NCBI RefSeq assembly: GCF_964275005.1
Contig: NC_092692.1
Span: 13,006,764 to 13,070,763 of the forward strand
Direction: 5' to 3'
Length of the DNA stretch: 64,000 nt
Source: Diadema setosum
Lineage: Eukaryota > Echinodermata > Echinoidea > Diadematoida > Diadematidae
The number at the start of each line of letters is the position of its first letter. The stretch's first letter is position 1. Both the position numbers and the translations under genes were made by a program. Shown here in pieces: positions 23,291 through 36,336 of the stretch. Below the pieces are notes generated by a model, which saw only the letters and a list, made by a program, of their open reading frames with translations, did not search any database and had not been told where the DNA came from.

Positions 23291-26200
23291 CTTTTTAATA
23301 TGACGTGTATCATTGTGCCTATTTTAGTACTCGGGATATGAGTAGGTCTGTCTTGGAAATATTTTCGCTTTCATCTCGTTATACCGAGCATTACGCTGAT
23401 TCTGGTCTAATCCCTCTTGAATGTTCGTGCCCTATTTGAGGGCTGTCAAATTTCATATGATATCAATGTCAACTGAAGACCAGTCGGCTATGACATGCGC
23501 GTCACGTTATTGTGGGCGGGGCCACATCGGCTCAACGTAATCTCTGCGATGAAGCGGGGATTATCAATGCCGCTTGATCCTTACATGCAATATTGACTAA
23601 TTAGCGATCAGCCACCCACTCTGTACTTCACTGTAATACCGAGGCTTCGAAACTCAAGTGCAATTTGTCCATAATTACATCACAAATACCATAACCTTCA
23701 GTCTGTATTACAACAGAAATGAAATAATATTCGTGCGTTTCGAGCAATACTACCATAATCTCTTTACAGCAAACGCCAGTGCGGTCTTTTGCAAAACAAG
23801 ACGGACGGGGACACAATTAATTACAGCATCTTCATATTCTGTTCCTCTAGAGAGTATAGAAGGAGATTCTTTATTAAAGCGCATTTTTGAAATTTAATTC
23901 AACTCTAAATTCTATTCTATGCACCTACATTAACCTTAACCTATATAGAACGATGCAAGAGGCTGACGCCCACAACTTGTAAAAGATTGCTTGATAGCGT
24001 GACGATTATAGATAACAAGGTGAAATATCTCATCGACTGGTATCGAATATTTTACCTTATCAATGGTATATCCATAAATTTCACTTATGTTTTGTAATGT
24101 CGATATAATAATTATGCTCTTATATCTTATGAAAAGAAATGTATTTACATGTTTTGTTGGAAATGGAAAAATAATGACTGAATGAGTGAACGAATACTGA
24201 AAAAAAGTAAGCAAACAAAGTTTTATATTTTATAGTTAGGACTGTGCGAAAACACGTCCTCTATCAATTGGTAACATAGTTGTTATCTCTTTAAAAACTT
24301 ACATTTGATACAGGATGGCAAAACGAATATGGATTTTCAATTTAGCACGAAGTTGGTCCCAAACTTGGTCCAAAGCCAGTCAAGTCAACAGCCGAAGCAA
24401 ATGCGTTTGCCTATACAGAAGGTCACAACGATGAATAAACAGGAAGGCTATACGAAGATGTGAATCTTAGACATAAAATGAACCTTCACAAGATCTTCGA
24501 GTTATATTTTGCTCTGCCAAAGATTTTGCCGCCGCTCACGAAGTTGCTGTCGGAGCCTGAGAAAATTTGTCGGCGGTCATACGATATAGCTTAAGTTACC
24601 CTCACGAATAGCAGGAAATTTGTATACCCATCAGAGCCGAATTTGAACACTACTTTACGTCGTGTTATCTTTCCTCAATTTCGGTACAATGTGACATCTG
24701 TACCATGGCCGACACATAGTGTTTTAAAACCGAATAGGTCTATACTGTCGAAGTTCGACGCGATGTAACAGTAGTATCTGCACTTCTTCTAACTAGAAAA
24801 GTTCGAAGCACATGTGACTGGAGTCAAAGGAGATAGTCCTTATTCACACAGCTGTAACAGCCGATCTCCGTGGATGGCCATTATTTCTGGAGGTGAGAAG
24901 TAACTTGCACAAAAATTGACTTTTATCATGATGAATTATAAATAGTGGTAAAGTCAATTAAATGCATTTAATTTAGGTCCTGGAGAATATATAACAATTT
25001 CATGCCTTGGCTTTGAAACGCTATTTATTGGTCAATTAAGCTCTAATCATAGAATAATTTGCACATCTCTTAAGATGATATATATCTTCTCACCGATGGG
25101 GAAAAAGCCCAAAGCATGTAAGCCATTAATATGATATCAACTAACAAATTTGGAGCGTTTTACGCGATCCATTGCATTCTAATCATAACCATCGGTGCAC
25201 ACAGGGCGGAATGACGGAAACGACACCTCGTGGTCCGTCCCGTCTTCAGCGAACGACTGATAATCATTCGTCACCTTCGCAAGCAAAGAGACATCCTGAT
25301 AATGCTGCAAATTGGTACGAAACGAATAATTAACTCCATCTCTTGAATGCCCAGACATAACGTGTCGACTTCCCAGGCAAACCCCGTACGCACGTACGCA
25401 GCGGACCATGAAAATGGAAGGGGAAAATGAGTTCAATTTCAAAACTACACTTAAAGGTCGGATTTTGCCTTGATGAAGGGTTGGACAAGTACAATGACAA
25501 TTCATTCATTTGAACGATTTCCCCCAATTCATGGAATCTCGTGGGAAACTAGTGTTTTGATTTTCTCGGTCTTATTTGTCAGATATTTCTCTCAAGGGTG
25601 ATCATTACAGTATATGAAATTCTAAACTTTCCATTGGTATAAGTTCTGTTTGGTATTGATTCCTTTTGCCATTTGAATTTCCTGGCATTCCGCCGGTATC
25701 CGATTGCCGTTTGTACACCTCATCATAATCTCATCTCCAAAATAACTGGCAGGTGCGCACTTTAACATACGGCCTATAGAATAGGCAGATTTTTTTTTTT
25801 TTATATATACAAACACTATATAGAAATATTTATAGATGTGTATAGTTGTCTATTAAATACTATATTCTATAATTTTTTTGTACATTACAATATAATCCAC
25901 AAATGTTAGGGAACAATAATGGCTAACACAGAAGTGTGCACTCTTCTGTTAACGATGAAGTTTGCAGGGTACAGTTGGCCAATGCCATTTTAACGGTATT
26001 ATAAACAAGGGGCATTATACTGTCGTTTACGTAATATTCATATCTTCGTTAGATAGGTCCCTGCATGCTGATTGATACATTTTTTTTTTTTTGGGGGGGG
26101 GGGGGGGGGGAGGGGTGCTATTATCCAGAAATGTGTTAACACAAAACAAGATAAATGTCCTTCTCATCTTCGCCACGTAGATTGGGATGGGGATGTTAAT

Positions 26201-26690
26201 CAAATCTCATTCAAATAGATCACATGACATGAATGGTTTATGCTGTGCGCGTTATGAAATTACAGACATACATCACCTTTAACCTGTCACCTAATCGTTG
26301 TTGTTGCTTCGTTTGTTCATTTGTTTCTTCACAGAGTTGCAATGGGAAGATCTTTGCTGCCGATCTATGTCACAACCGCAATGCACCTTGTGAGAGCAAT
26401 GCTGAGTACCTATTTACTTTCTCATTTCTATCGTTTTTTTCTCCCTTTCAGATACGGTCATTATTCGCAGTAGCCATAATTATGATCTTGTATGTCATCG
26501 GTTTTGTCTGTAACCGTAAGTGAGCTTTGTAAAACTTTTCTTTAAAAGCGAGGGGAGGGATATAATTATCGCGATATAACAATTACAATAATATTATGAT
26601 ATAATAATGTAATAATGATGGGGATGCTTCATAGCTATGATTTGCATGCGGCTATAAACTCAGGCAATATTGGTAAAAATATAACTATAT
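23291..26690. other. Non-coding, nothing recognised
   Basis: No exon or complete repeat was identified. A long G run (26092-26110) is the only striking simple-sequence feature. Confidence 0.5.
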
Positions 26691-26700
26691 ATGTATATAT

Positions 26701-26945
26701 GAAGGGGTCGGTGCAATATAGTGCTAACCCACATTCTCTCAAAATTGAGTTACATGCATTTTCATAATCCTTATCCTTCACTCTAACCTCCGTGAATATC
26801 ATATTTGAATTCAACCAATAAGATGGTAAAAATGCATGCATTCATGTTTTATCAATGTACAATGTATGGACTTTCCAAACATTCAACAGCGATTATCTCA
26901 AAATGAACACTGTGTGGGTTAGCACTATATTGCACCGACCCCTTC
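26701..26945. mobile_element. 245-bp MITE with 33-bp perfect inverted ends
   Basis: Left end 26701-26733 starts GAAGGGGTCGGTGCAATATA and its exact reverse complement ends the element at 26913-26945. Both sides are flanked by ATATAT sequence, so it inserted into (TA)n or carries TA-type target duplications. The interior is non-coding. Confidence 0.9.
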
Positions 26946-26958
26946 ATATATATAATTA

Positions 26959-27034
<76 letters not shown>

Positions 27035-27071
27035 GTATATAATGTATATATATATATATATATATATATAT
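26946..27071. repeat. Imperfect (TA)n microsatellite
   Basis: About 125 bp of TATA with occasional G, directly abutting the MITE at 26701-26945. Confidence 0.95.
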
Positions 27072-27394
27072 GCTCAACATTTAATCGGATATCTTCATTA
27101 GTTGCTTTATTTCAAAGGTTGGAAATGAAATTGGTGAGTTACACCCGTCAACCAAACCAGTCCATGTATCTCTAAGAAAAACATCAACATTTAAAGATTA
27201 TTTTATAGCTCTATTCTAAACGACACAAAATATCCCACTTAAAATGGATCTCACTCTCGAAGACGGTTATCATGTAGTATCTACAATTCAGTCAAACATG
27301 CATATGGCGCTCATCTTTCCTGTTATTTGATGTATTTGCGTTTTTCTACAATCTCTTTGTACTGTATAAAAATGACATAATGTTCATATTCCGA

Positions 27395-27640
27395 AGGTTC
27401 CTTAATTAAAAAAGTGAACTAAGGTTCGTCATTCTGTAGCACACAAAGCCTGCATTCCTAGATGTTCGTTAATCCTTACATTATTGTGGGATTATTCCGA
27501 GGTTTCGTTGTAGGCCGAAGGTTCGTCAGTCCGAAGATTCGTCAGTCCGGAAAAAAAAAAGTGTGTCCTGACGAAACTTCGGAATACCGAACATTCGGAA
27601 TATGGAATAACGAAGAGTATGACATTAGCATGCTTATAAT
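27395..27640. repeat. TTCGGA/TCCGAA-rich dispersed repeat
   Basis: Many copies of CCGAAGGTTCGTCAGTCCGA-like words occur in both orientations (for example 27518-27550 and their complements at 27568-27605), giving an interrupted palindrome. Related words occur at 815-872 and 54409-54475, so this appears to be a low-copy dispersed family. No coding capacity. Confidence 0.6.
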
Positions 27641-29466
27641 GTGCCTTCTGTTTGAAAGTGTTCGACAATATAGATAGGAATTCTAACGGAATCTCCCGAC
27701 TGATGGGAGAATTACCTATCAACGAAGGCTATTGTCCTGTAGTTTCCTAAATAAGACCCTAAGTCAGATGATCCCGAGATCGAGCCCTATGGAGCTCACA
27801 TCCTGGTATCATTAAAATGTATGTGTCGATGTAGTATCCATGACGATTTGAATTGTTGGCCCAGGTGTACAGACTGATTCCTGACTATTCTGTGGCAATA
27901 AAACAGGGCCCTAGTCTGGAGACAAAACAAAGAAGAAAAGAAACACCCCTGTGCTGACACTGAACATGCTATCTTGGTGAATTAGATCTTAACGATTAGA
28001 CCTTTAATATCGTCATAACATCTCAAATCAAGCCATTATACATAATTATGATAATGGGAAACAATGTTGTAATTTGACAGATAAGAGAGTAAGTAGGACG
28101 AGGGGGGGAGAGAAAGGAAACTTTATCAAAGAACAGGAAACGGTTGATATAAATATAAAGCGTTATGCTAGCTTTTAAACTGTTTAAAGATAAAAACTTT
28201 CCTAAATAGGTACCATTTCTAGGAAAACTCATGAATAACGTATGCAAGCCAAATTCAAGTTTCGTTAAATCCGTCTTAATCTGATGGGTGCTTCTCCAAC
28301 AAAGTGGTCATTATTATCATGCATATTTTGTATCGTACATTCCGATATTAAAGAGGACGACAGCCAAGCCTCACATCGTATACTATATAAGGAGGTTGAA
28401 GGAGCTGGAGTGTCAACTGCTTGTAATATTGTTCAAAGAGCTGCCAGTTTTCTGTTGATGCACAAAGGAAATCTACAGGTGTAGTTGTGCCTTTGATGAT
28501 CAGGGTTCGATGCCGTCATCTTCCAGAACAATTTGGAGATTCATTTTGAAGGCTAACATAATGTCGGCTACATTTTACTTGTTTATTATATGAAATGAAA
28601 TTTCATTTGATGATAAAGCCTACGAAACAAAAGTAAATGCAGAATGAAATCATGTAGGCCTACACATACTTCAAATACTACTGAAGGGAATAAGACTGTT
28701 GTTACTTCATCTCTTGAACATCCTTAAATATACCAAGCCCAAACCTGTAGTAGATGTCTACTTAGAAATCGGAGAGGTCCGCGCTCTCTTTTTCAGGGGC
28801 AACGTAAGTTCTGCCCTCCACGAAGTTTCGAGTTCGAACTCGTACTGTGTTTGTATTTTCTTTTTGCGCGCGCGCGCGGCGATGTCACCACGAAATTTGA
28901 TATTTAGCGCAATCTAAACATTCATTTTAGAAGCTTTTTCTCTTTTCCTCATCTGACATTCAATCAAAACAAACAAATCAGAACCAGTGAACAAATATAA
29001 CAGCACAAAAGTAACTACACTCCCATATCCAAGAGGATGGACCACCGTAGCTGGCGCACTATCACTTTTACCCAAGAATGTGATATCCGTTTTATAGTAA
29101 GAAGACATCCAAGCAAAGCATATGAACCATTGTGTAAGAGACGCTATTGAAGAACCCATCATCCGCTTAATTGGCATGATTTCTCTTACGATAATCAACC
29201 ACAAAGGAGGGGTGGGGTGGGAGAATGTTTTCTTCTTACAATTTCATGACTGGGCGTGGCACAATGATAGCAAAATATAATTACTGCCAAGATCCTTTGA
29301 GAGTACATTAATCTTGTCATGATTCATTATTTCATTACATGCTAAAAATCAGTGCCTTATGTTAATGCACAGCCAAATAGCTGCTTTCCGAAGTAGAGTA
29401 GCGAAATAGACACATGGTGACATTAAATTATCCTTTGGTTGTTGAATAGAGACAACTTGCTTATGA
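27641..29466. other. Non-coding region downstream of the unc-4-like gene
   Basis: No exon could be confirmed. A minus-strand open frame at 28914-29204 has two hydrophobic stretches but no splice or homology support and is listed among rejected items. Confidence 0.45.
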
Positions 29467-29472
29467 TTTATT
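29467..29472 (-). terminator. AATAAA poly(A) signal candidate
   Basis: Minus-strand AATAAA lies about 35 nt beyond the homeobox stop codon. This would give an unusually short 3' UTR, so a later signal may be the one used. Confidence 0.35.
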
Positions 29473-29506
29473 GTGATCGTCCGTCAGATAACCCCTCAAG
29501 ATCAAT

Positions 29507-30208
29507 TCACATGCACGAATCGTCTTTGATGTCCCTGGCTCGCTGCCGAAGAATGGCGATACTATTGCTCCGTCTCTCCTCAGACGTTACCCGCGTTTCG
29601 AGTGCCGCCGGAGATGAGTCACCGAAACTGTGAGGACGTTTCATGCTGAGGGGGCTACAGACGGCATTCTGCGCGGATGGTGACGCGGAGAGATCACCCG
29701 CGGGTGACAGCGCGGAGACCGCTGCTGGCAGGGACTGAGTGGGTGTTGGCATGAGTGCTGGCACGATTTTCAGCTGTGGGGGCGCTCTTAGGCTTGGCAG
29801 GACCTGATTCATTGACGGACGCGGGTCTGGGCTGATTCTTCTTGCGCGCTCTTTGTGGACATAAACCCCGTGATTGAGGTACGGCTGAGGAATGGAAACG
29901 GACGCCAGAGGGTGAGGCGCGTTTTGCAGATGATGGATGCTATGGCGCTCGCCATGATCGATACTGCCGTGTGATCGTGACCTTCTCCTCCGGGACGAAA
30001 CGCTACCGTCTTCAGTCGTTGCCATGGTCACGAGGGGTACCTTAGGGTCCCTCTTCGCAGATTTCGTGGTCTCTTCGTGGAGCTGACCAGAACTCGATTT
30101 TTCGACTTCTTCATTAAAATCATTTGATTTTGATATAATCTCTGCTGGCTGCTTCTCGCTATTTTTCTCATGTTTTCGCCATTTGGCCCGACGGTTCTGG
30201 AACCACAC
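29507..30208 (-). CDS. uncx: unc-4-like gene, terminal coding exon 3
   Basis: The acceptor CTACCACAG precedes [15 protein letters not shown], the recognition helix. The exon encodes 233 residues, passing through a lysine/serine-rich linker, an RRRRSRSHG basic stretch, a proline-rich region and an OAR-like tail before TGA at 29509-29507. Confidence 0.92.
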   Translation of the reverse strand: MWFQNRRAKWRKHEKNSEKQPAEIISKSNDFNEEVEKSSSGQLHEETTKSAKRDPKVPLVTMATTEDGSVSSRRRRSRSHGSIDHGERHSIHHLQNAPHPLASVSIPQPYLNHGVYVHKERARRISPDPRPSMNQVLPSLRAPPQLKIVPALMPTPTQSLPAAVSALSPAGDLSASPSAQNAVCSPLSMKRPHSFGDSSPAALETRVTSEERRSNSIAILRQRARDIKDDSCM

Positions 30209-30932
30209 CTGTGGTAGGAAGAGAAAATGCCGCAGCACCATGCCATCATAAGTTTTCTGTATGCATTTTTTCTTTTAAAGAATGGAAACTAATAGGCCCG
30301 AATTCACGAAGGTGGTACAAATGAAACCATGGTTTAAACCATGGACAAAAACCATGGAGCGTCAAGTGTCGCATGGAATATTTCGTTACGAAATCAGTCA
30401 TTTCGTCGATGAAATGATTATTTTGTAAAGAAATGACAACATTTTGTAACTAAATGAACATTTCGTCCACGAAATGATAATTTCGTTAACGAAACAGTCA
30501 TTTTGTCGACGAAATGACCAATTTCGTAACGAAATATTCCGTTTGACACTTGGCGCTCCATGGTTTTTGTCCATGGTTTAGATCATGGTTTTGTTTGTAC
30601 CACCTTCGTGAATTCGGGCCATAAAGTTCAGTTGGGTTTCAGTTAGACCATCCCTGCAGCAAGTCAATATCCTGACACACGGACAAAACAGTTAGTATTT
30701 GACACCTTGCAGTATGCACTAAATACACTCTGGAACTCTTTTCAGCAGAAGTTTTCGATGGTTTCAATACTTTACAAATCACCTCAAACATTCTTAACTT
30801 TCCCATAGTGTCGTTCTTTCTTTTAAGCTATAAGTCATCTCAAACAGTAACACTATCGCTATTATTATTGTACAAATACTACCACCACCACCACCAATAC
30901 TACCACTTCTACTTCTACTACTACTACTACTT

Positions 30933-30976
<44 letters not shown>

Positions 30977-30977
30977 G

Positions 30978-31021
<44 letters not shown>

Positions 31022-34000
31022 GCTACTACTACTACTACTACTGCTGCTACTACTACTACTACTACTACTACTGCTGCTGCTGCTACTACTACTACTACTA
31101 CTACTACTACTGCTGCTACTACTACTACTACTACAGATACTACCGTAACTGCTATGATTGCTTCTATTCATTGCATTTGTTTTTACTATTAAGACCGTAT
31201 TCAATGAGTATAAAAATTATTAACACACACACACACACACACACATACATACATAGAAAATGTGTTACTCTAAACCTTCACCTTATTTCCATACAATCGC
31301 TAATGCTTGTAAAACTATCACTGATCTTCCAAAATTAATACTGTCTACATTTTGTTTTGCCGATATTTATTGTGCACTATAGATTGTGTCTGGAGAAAAG
31401 TATGGCTGATATATGTTTCTGTAAATTGCATCACTGATCACGTTCAGTACAGGCGGTAAATCAAGAGTTGATGCAGTTTGCAGTACCTTCGACGGGATGA
31501 CAGTATTTGCTCAATGTATTAAATTGGTCGCGAATATTATCAATCAGACAGAACGACGAGCTCGCGGGACTATGCGGGGAAAAGAAATTTCGTTCGTCAG
31601 CTGTTCGTAATGCAAACCTGGCACCATGGCAACTGTGCTACGCGCTCCCGCACGGCATCAGCCTGCACGCGGGGAAAAGTCTAGGATCGTGGTCTATCGA
31701 TTCAGACTTTTGACCGAAACATTATGCCCTACTGGCAAGCCACCGTTGTACAAAATAATTAAAGGTCTTATCTTGCTTTGATATTTGAACTGCAGTGAAA
31801 TTTCAGGTACTTCTACTCTACATGGTAACTGTGACACTCTTGTTTTCCTATTGTAAATATCTATTATGCATAACCCCCCAAAAAAATGAACTTCCAGGAA
31901 ATCATTATTACAGAACGGCTTGATTATTTATAGAGACAATCAGAAAAACTCTGATAATTTTATGTTACAAATTATTACTTCTATAATTATGGTGGTTTCC
32001 GAGGATATAGAGCATCCCAGAAAAAAAGTGGAAAGAAACAAAACAGATTATATTATCTATATGTCAACATTTCTGACATGAGAGTTTATCGTTGAATGAG
32101 AATTCAGTTAAAATTCAGTTTTAAGGTAATATTTTACATAGACAACGGCTTAAATGTGATCAAAATCTGATTGAAGGTAAGGAAGTTATGAAATTTTAAA
32201 GATTTCCCAATTTTTGTCATATATTGTTTTCGAATTTAGCAGCTGATATGAATATAGCAAAAGAGTGTGCTGATGATGTCATCACATCACATATCATTTT
32301 CATTGAGAATGTACAAAGAAAAATCCATGTTTTTCTGTTATCAAGGAGTAAAACATATGTTTTTCCTGGCTGAATAACCTCAAAACCATTAATGATCAGT
32401 CAAAATAATGTGTTAGGATTTGAGATCGGGGCATAATATTGTGTTTAAACAAAACGAAACGAATGAACTTGCAAAGAAACAAAAAACTTTTTTTAGACAA
32501 GTTGTAAGGAAATAACGTCAACTTACTATTTTGCATATTCATATTGACTGTTCAAGAACTGTTCTGTGAAAATTAGCGACACTTCACGATTTCAAATCTT
32601 CGCTAATTTTATTAAATTTTGATCATTTTTTTTTCTTTTTACTTTCGGGCTTGTAAAATTTTGCTCTTTCTTTTCAGATTAACTTTTAACTGGTCCGGTC
32701 CCAACGGTACTAATATTTCGTCTGTTTGTTTTAATTTTTATTTTTTGTTCTTGACACTCACTACGAGCCCTCTATGAATTTCACTTCAAACTACCAATGT
32801 AGAACTAATCTTTCCACCAAACACTTCGCATTTTCATTTTCTTTTTGATCTTTGGGCTATACGCCCTGATATAAGAAAGAGCGTCTTGCACTGGGTCTGT
32901 GTGCGAAGACTAGACGCACGCGTCCCAAACAACCAGCTGGGTAATGCGCGATAGCGGAATGCCGCACGGAGCAGGAGGGGGAAAAAAAGAGAAAAAGAAA
33001 CGAAACTCTGCGATCCGAATGGTCTGCCCGTAATTGATTCGATTGTAAACGTTACAGTTGGTAAGAGTAGCAGGGCATACAATCAATTACACGAATTATC
33101 ATCAAATTGCATAGGGGCCGTTAAGTGCTCACGATTCGATTACGGACCAATCCACGCGCTTGGGCAACGCTTAGCAGCGCAAATATTTCGTCTTTATCAC
33201 TCCCTGGCTTGTCATCTTTGTACCATGTCGTATTTTGTCGCTACTTCCTTCAAACAGCGGGTCGTTTTCTCTTGTCACAGTGTGCAATGTGATGCTCTTT
33301 GAAATACATGTAAACGATTGGGAACTTCATTATAAGGACATAATTATGATACACGTATCATATTATGTGTTCATGAAATTACAGTCAAAATTGCTCATGA
33401 AATTGTGTACTTGTTATTGCAGAAGGGCATGAAAAAAATATTTGCATTAATCTATGAAGACCGGATAAAATCTAAGTCAGTGTTATTTTACCCCTCCCCC
33501 CTCCCATTATTCAGTTAGCTCAATATTTATCTTGTTATTTAATAAAAGGAGAAAACTTTATCACATTCATTAGAATCATTGCAAAGTTAAAATGAATGAG
33601 CAACCAACTGGTAAAAAATGACGGGGATGGATTGGTAAGTAACTATTGAAGGAGAGTTACATTTTACTGACTGGTCGTTGTCTTGATTATTCTGTTTGCA
33701 TGTTTGTTTGTTTGTTTGTTTGTTTTTAATCACCGGTTCAAATATAAAGTGTAATGTGATCGCATCATCATGTCAGCTAGTTCCAACTTCTGGCTTTTCA
33801 ATTAGAAAAAATATCTATCTTGACTTTTATTGTTTTGTCTTTGAACCTATATTTTAAAGATGGCTTGAGAATAAATGGAGTTGAGCTGTTGATACTTATA
33901 AGACCTAACATTTTGTGTGTGTGTTTTTTTTTTTACAAGACGACGTGTGTTTTAGCCACGTATAGTTGTTGCCTGTTGTTGTCTGAATGCAAAGAGCAAC

Positions 34001-34584
34001 CGAGAACGATGACTAAGTCGGGGGCAAAATTCAGTCTGGAAAATATCATTACTATGAACTCGTGAGTGAGAATATCTACGAGATGGAACAGGCTCATTCA
34101 CACGGGTGAAAACAAAACGTCTGTTTTCACAGTGTTAACTCGGTAGCGCATCACGAGCCTGACACCCACGAGTCATACAACCCACGAGTCATACAGCCGA
34201 CGAGCTAGACACATAAAGGGAATAAGGCTCATGAGCTCGACATCAAGTAAGATGTGACCACGAGTGGTCCACCAGTCCGACACTAGGTAAACGAGACCCA
34301 TGAGCTGGACATTAGGCCAACAAGGTAAACTAGCTCACCACTAGGCAATTAAAAGGCCCACGAGACGGACATTACATCACGGGGTTAATGTACAAAGTGT
34401 CAGTCTAGTGGGCCTTTTTTGTCTAGTGTCGGTCTCGTGGGCCTTTTTTTTTTGTTGTTTTTTTGCATAGTGTCAAATTAGTGTCAAATTTGTACGTGGG
34501 CTGTATGACTCGTGAGTGTCGACCCCGTAAGCTCGACTGCGATACTTTGTTTTGTTTTATTTCTGTTTTTGTTTGTTTGTTCGT

Positions 34585-34639
<55 letters not shown>

Positions 34640-36074
34640 GTGTGTGTGTGTGTGTGTGTATGTGTGTCTGTGGACAGCTAAAATGCTCACCTGAACTCTT
34701 GCTTCCATGAGGTCGAGTCGCATAGCCAGAGCTTCCCGCATAAAGATGTCCGGGTAGTGGGTGGTGGAGAAGGCGCGCTCCAGCTCGTCCAACTGCCACG
34801 CGGTGAAGTTTGTGCGTACGCGCATTCGACGAGGTTTTCGCATGGACGCGCTCGTTGGATGACCTTGAGGAGAGGACGGTATCAGCGCGTCCAATCGGTG
34901 TGAGGTCACAACAGCCAGGTCTGTAGTTTCTTGTCGAGGAGAAAAAGAGAGGGGGAGAGAGAGGGGTGAAATCAATATTTTTTTTTTTGGGGGGGGGGGA
35001 GGGGAGGGGGAAGGTTCGTTGGTTTATGTTTTGTTTTGTTTTGTTCTGTTTTCAATTTTAGATTTACTATTTGGTGCTAGTGAGCTGGCTGGATTTGTTC
35101 TCATCTGCCAGCGATACGGGGAAATCTATTTAATTCATTATTATATTGCAACCAATATTACCAATGGACAGTGAAATGAACACAGTTTATAAGGTTTAAG
35201 AGAGAGATAGTATTGTAAGGACAAACGATCTAATAACTTTTAAGTTCATTATGTTTTAAATTCGCACTTTGGTAGCACGGTCGTAGGGTGATTTTCTGAA
35301 ATCAAACTGCACTATAAACATTTATTTCTCATATCGAAAAGACTGTGGTAACAATGCAATACGGTGATAGTATCCCATGGTCAACTGATTATGACACCAT
35401 GACAGAATTACGATAATTATGATCTTAGACGATTTAAGACACTGTGTATATAAATCAAAAGTGTTCTTAAGATATGTATCTGTGCAGTATATACTGTCAT
35501 ATTTTTGTACCCCCCTCCCCCCTGCTTAAAACTTTATTTCATGCCCCCAGGTGTAAGCATCAGGAAAACAATGTGCTTACCACTAAAACGCAATGAGGAG
35601 AAATGCAAATTTCACTGAATGGTCATTCTCAGAAGGTCTACAGTGAGAATTTATCTGGACAACTGTGTGCTGATAATGGTTGCACACAAAGGAAGTCACT
35701 GTACTCACGTCATTTAACCACTGCACTGGGAAGCCTTTATCCATTGATTAATCACACATTATTTTCATGAAACACCCTGTCCTTACATCACCATGCACAC
35801 TATGCTCACTTTATTGAACGTTCCCTGTAGTAGTCAAAGTGTGTTATCTTAAAACATTCTTAGTTTTAAATCATTAATGCACTGGAGAAAATTCGTAAAA
35901 TCGGTACTGTGGAGCTTATATTCTACAAGCACCTGCTTTTTAGCAGGTTCCTCATTATATGTATATTTATTTTCGTCTAAAATTGATAATTTTTGTGTTA
36001 TACTTCTCTCTTAAAACCATATAGAGTATAGAACTATATGAAATGTAGCATATGGAACAATAAATGAAATATAT

Positions 36075-36123
<49 letters not shown>

Positions 36124-36288
36124 TTCATTTATTGTTCCATATGCCACATTTCATATAGTTTTATACTCTATATGGTTGTGTTTGCGTCCCAAGCCATTGA
36201 AAAAGACCGGTAACTCGGTCGAAAGCTCGGGAGAATAAAAGGCTATTAGTGAACATACTGCAACGTCTGCGAGCAGTCATTCCTCCGT

Positions 36289-36336
<48 letters not shown>

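Noticed and set aside
26233-26523. Hydrophobic 96-codon frame
   Set aside because: No signal peptide, cysteine pattern or conserved domain; probably chance.
28500-28560. tRNA-like GGTTCGATGCC word
   Set aside because: No acceptor-stem or anticodon-arm pairing could be built around it.
28914-29204. Minus-strand 96-codon open frame with two hydrophobic stretches downstream of the homeobox gene
   Set aside because: Length is within what chance gives in this window, there is no recognisable family, and no convincing acceptor or partner exon was found.
30794-31338. Long poly-Ser and poly-Tyr frames on both strands
   Set aside because: They are translations of a (CTA)n/(CTG)n trinucleotide repeat inside an intron.
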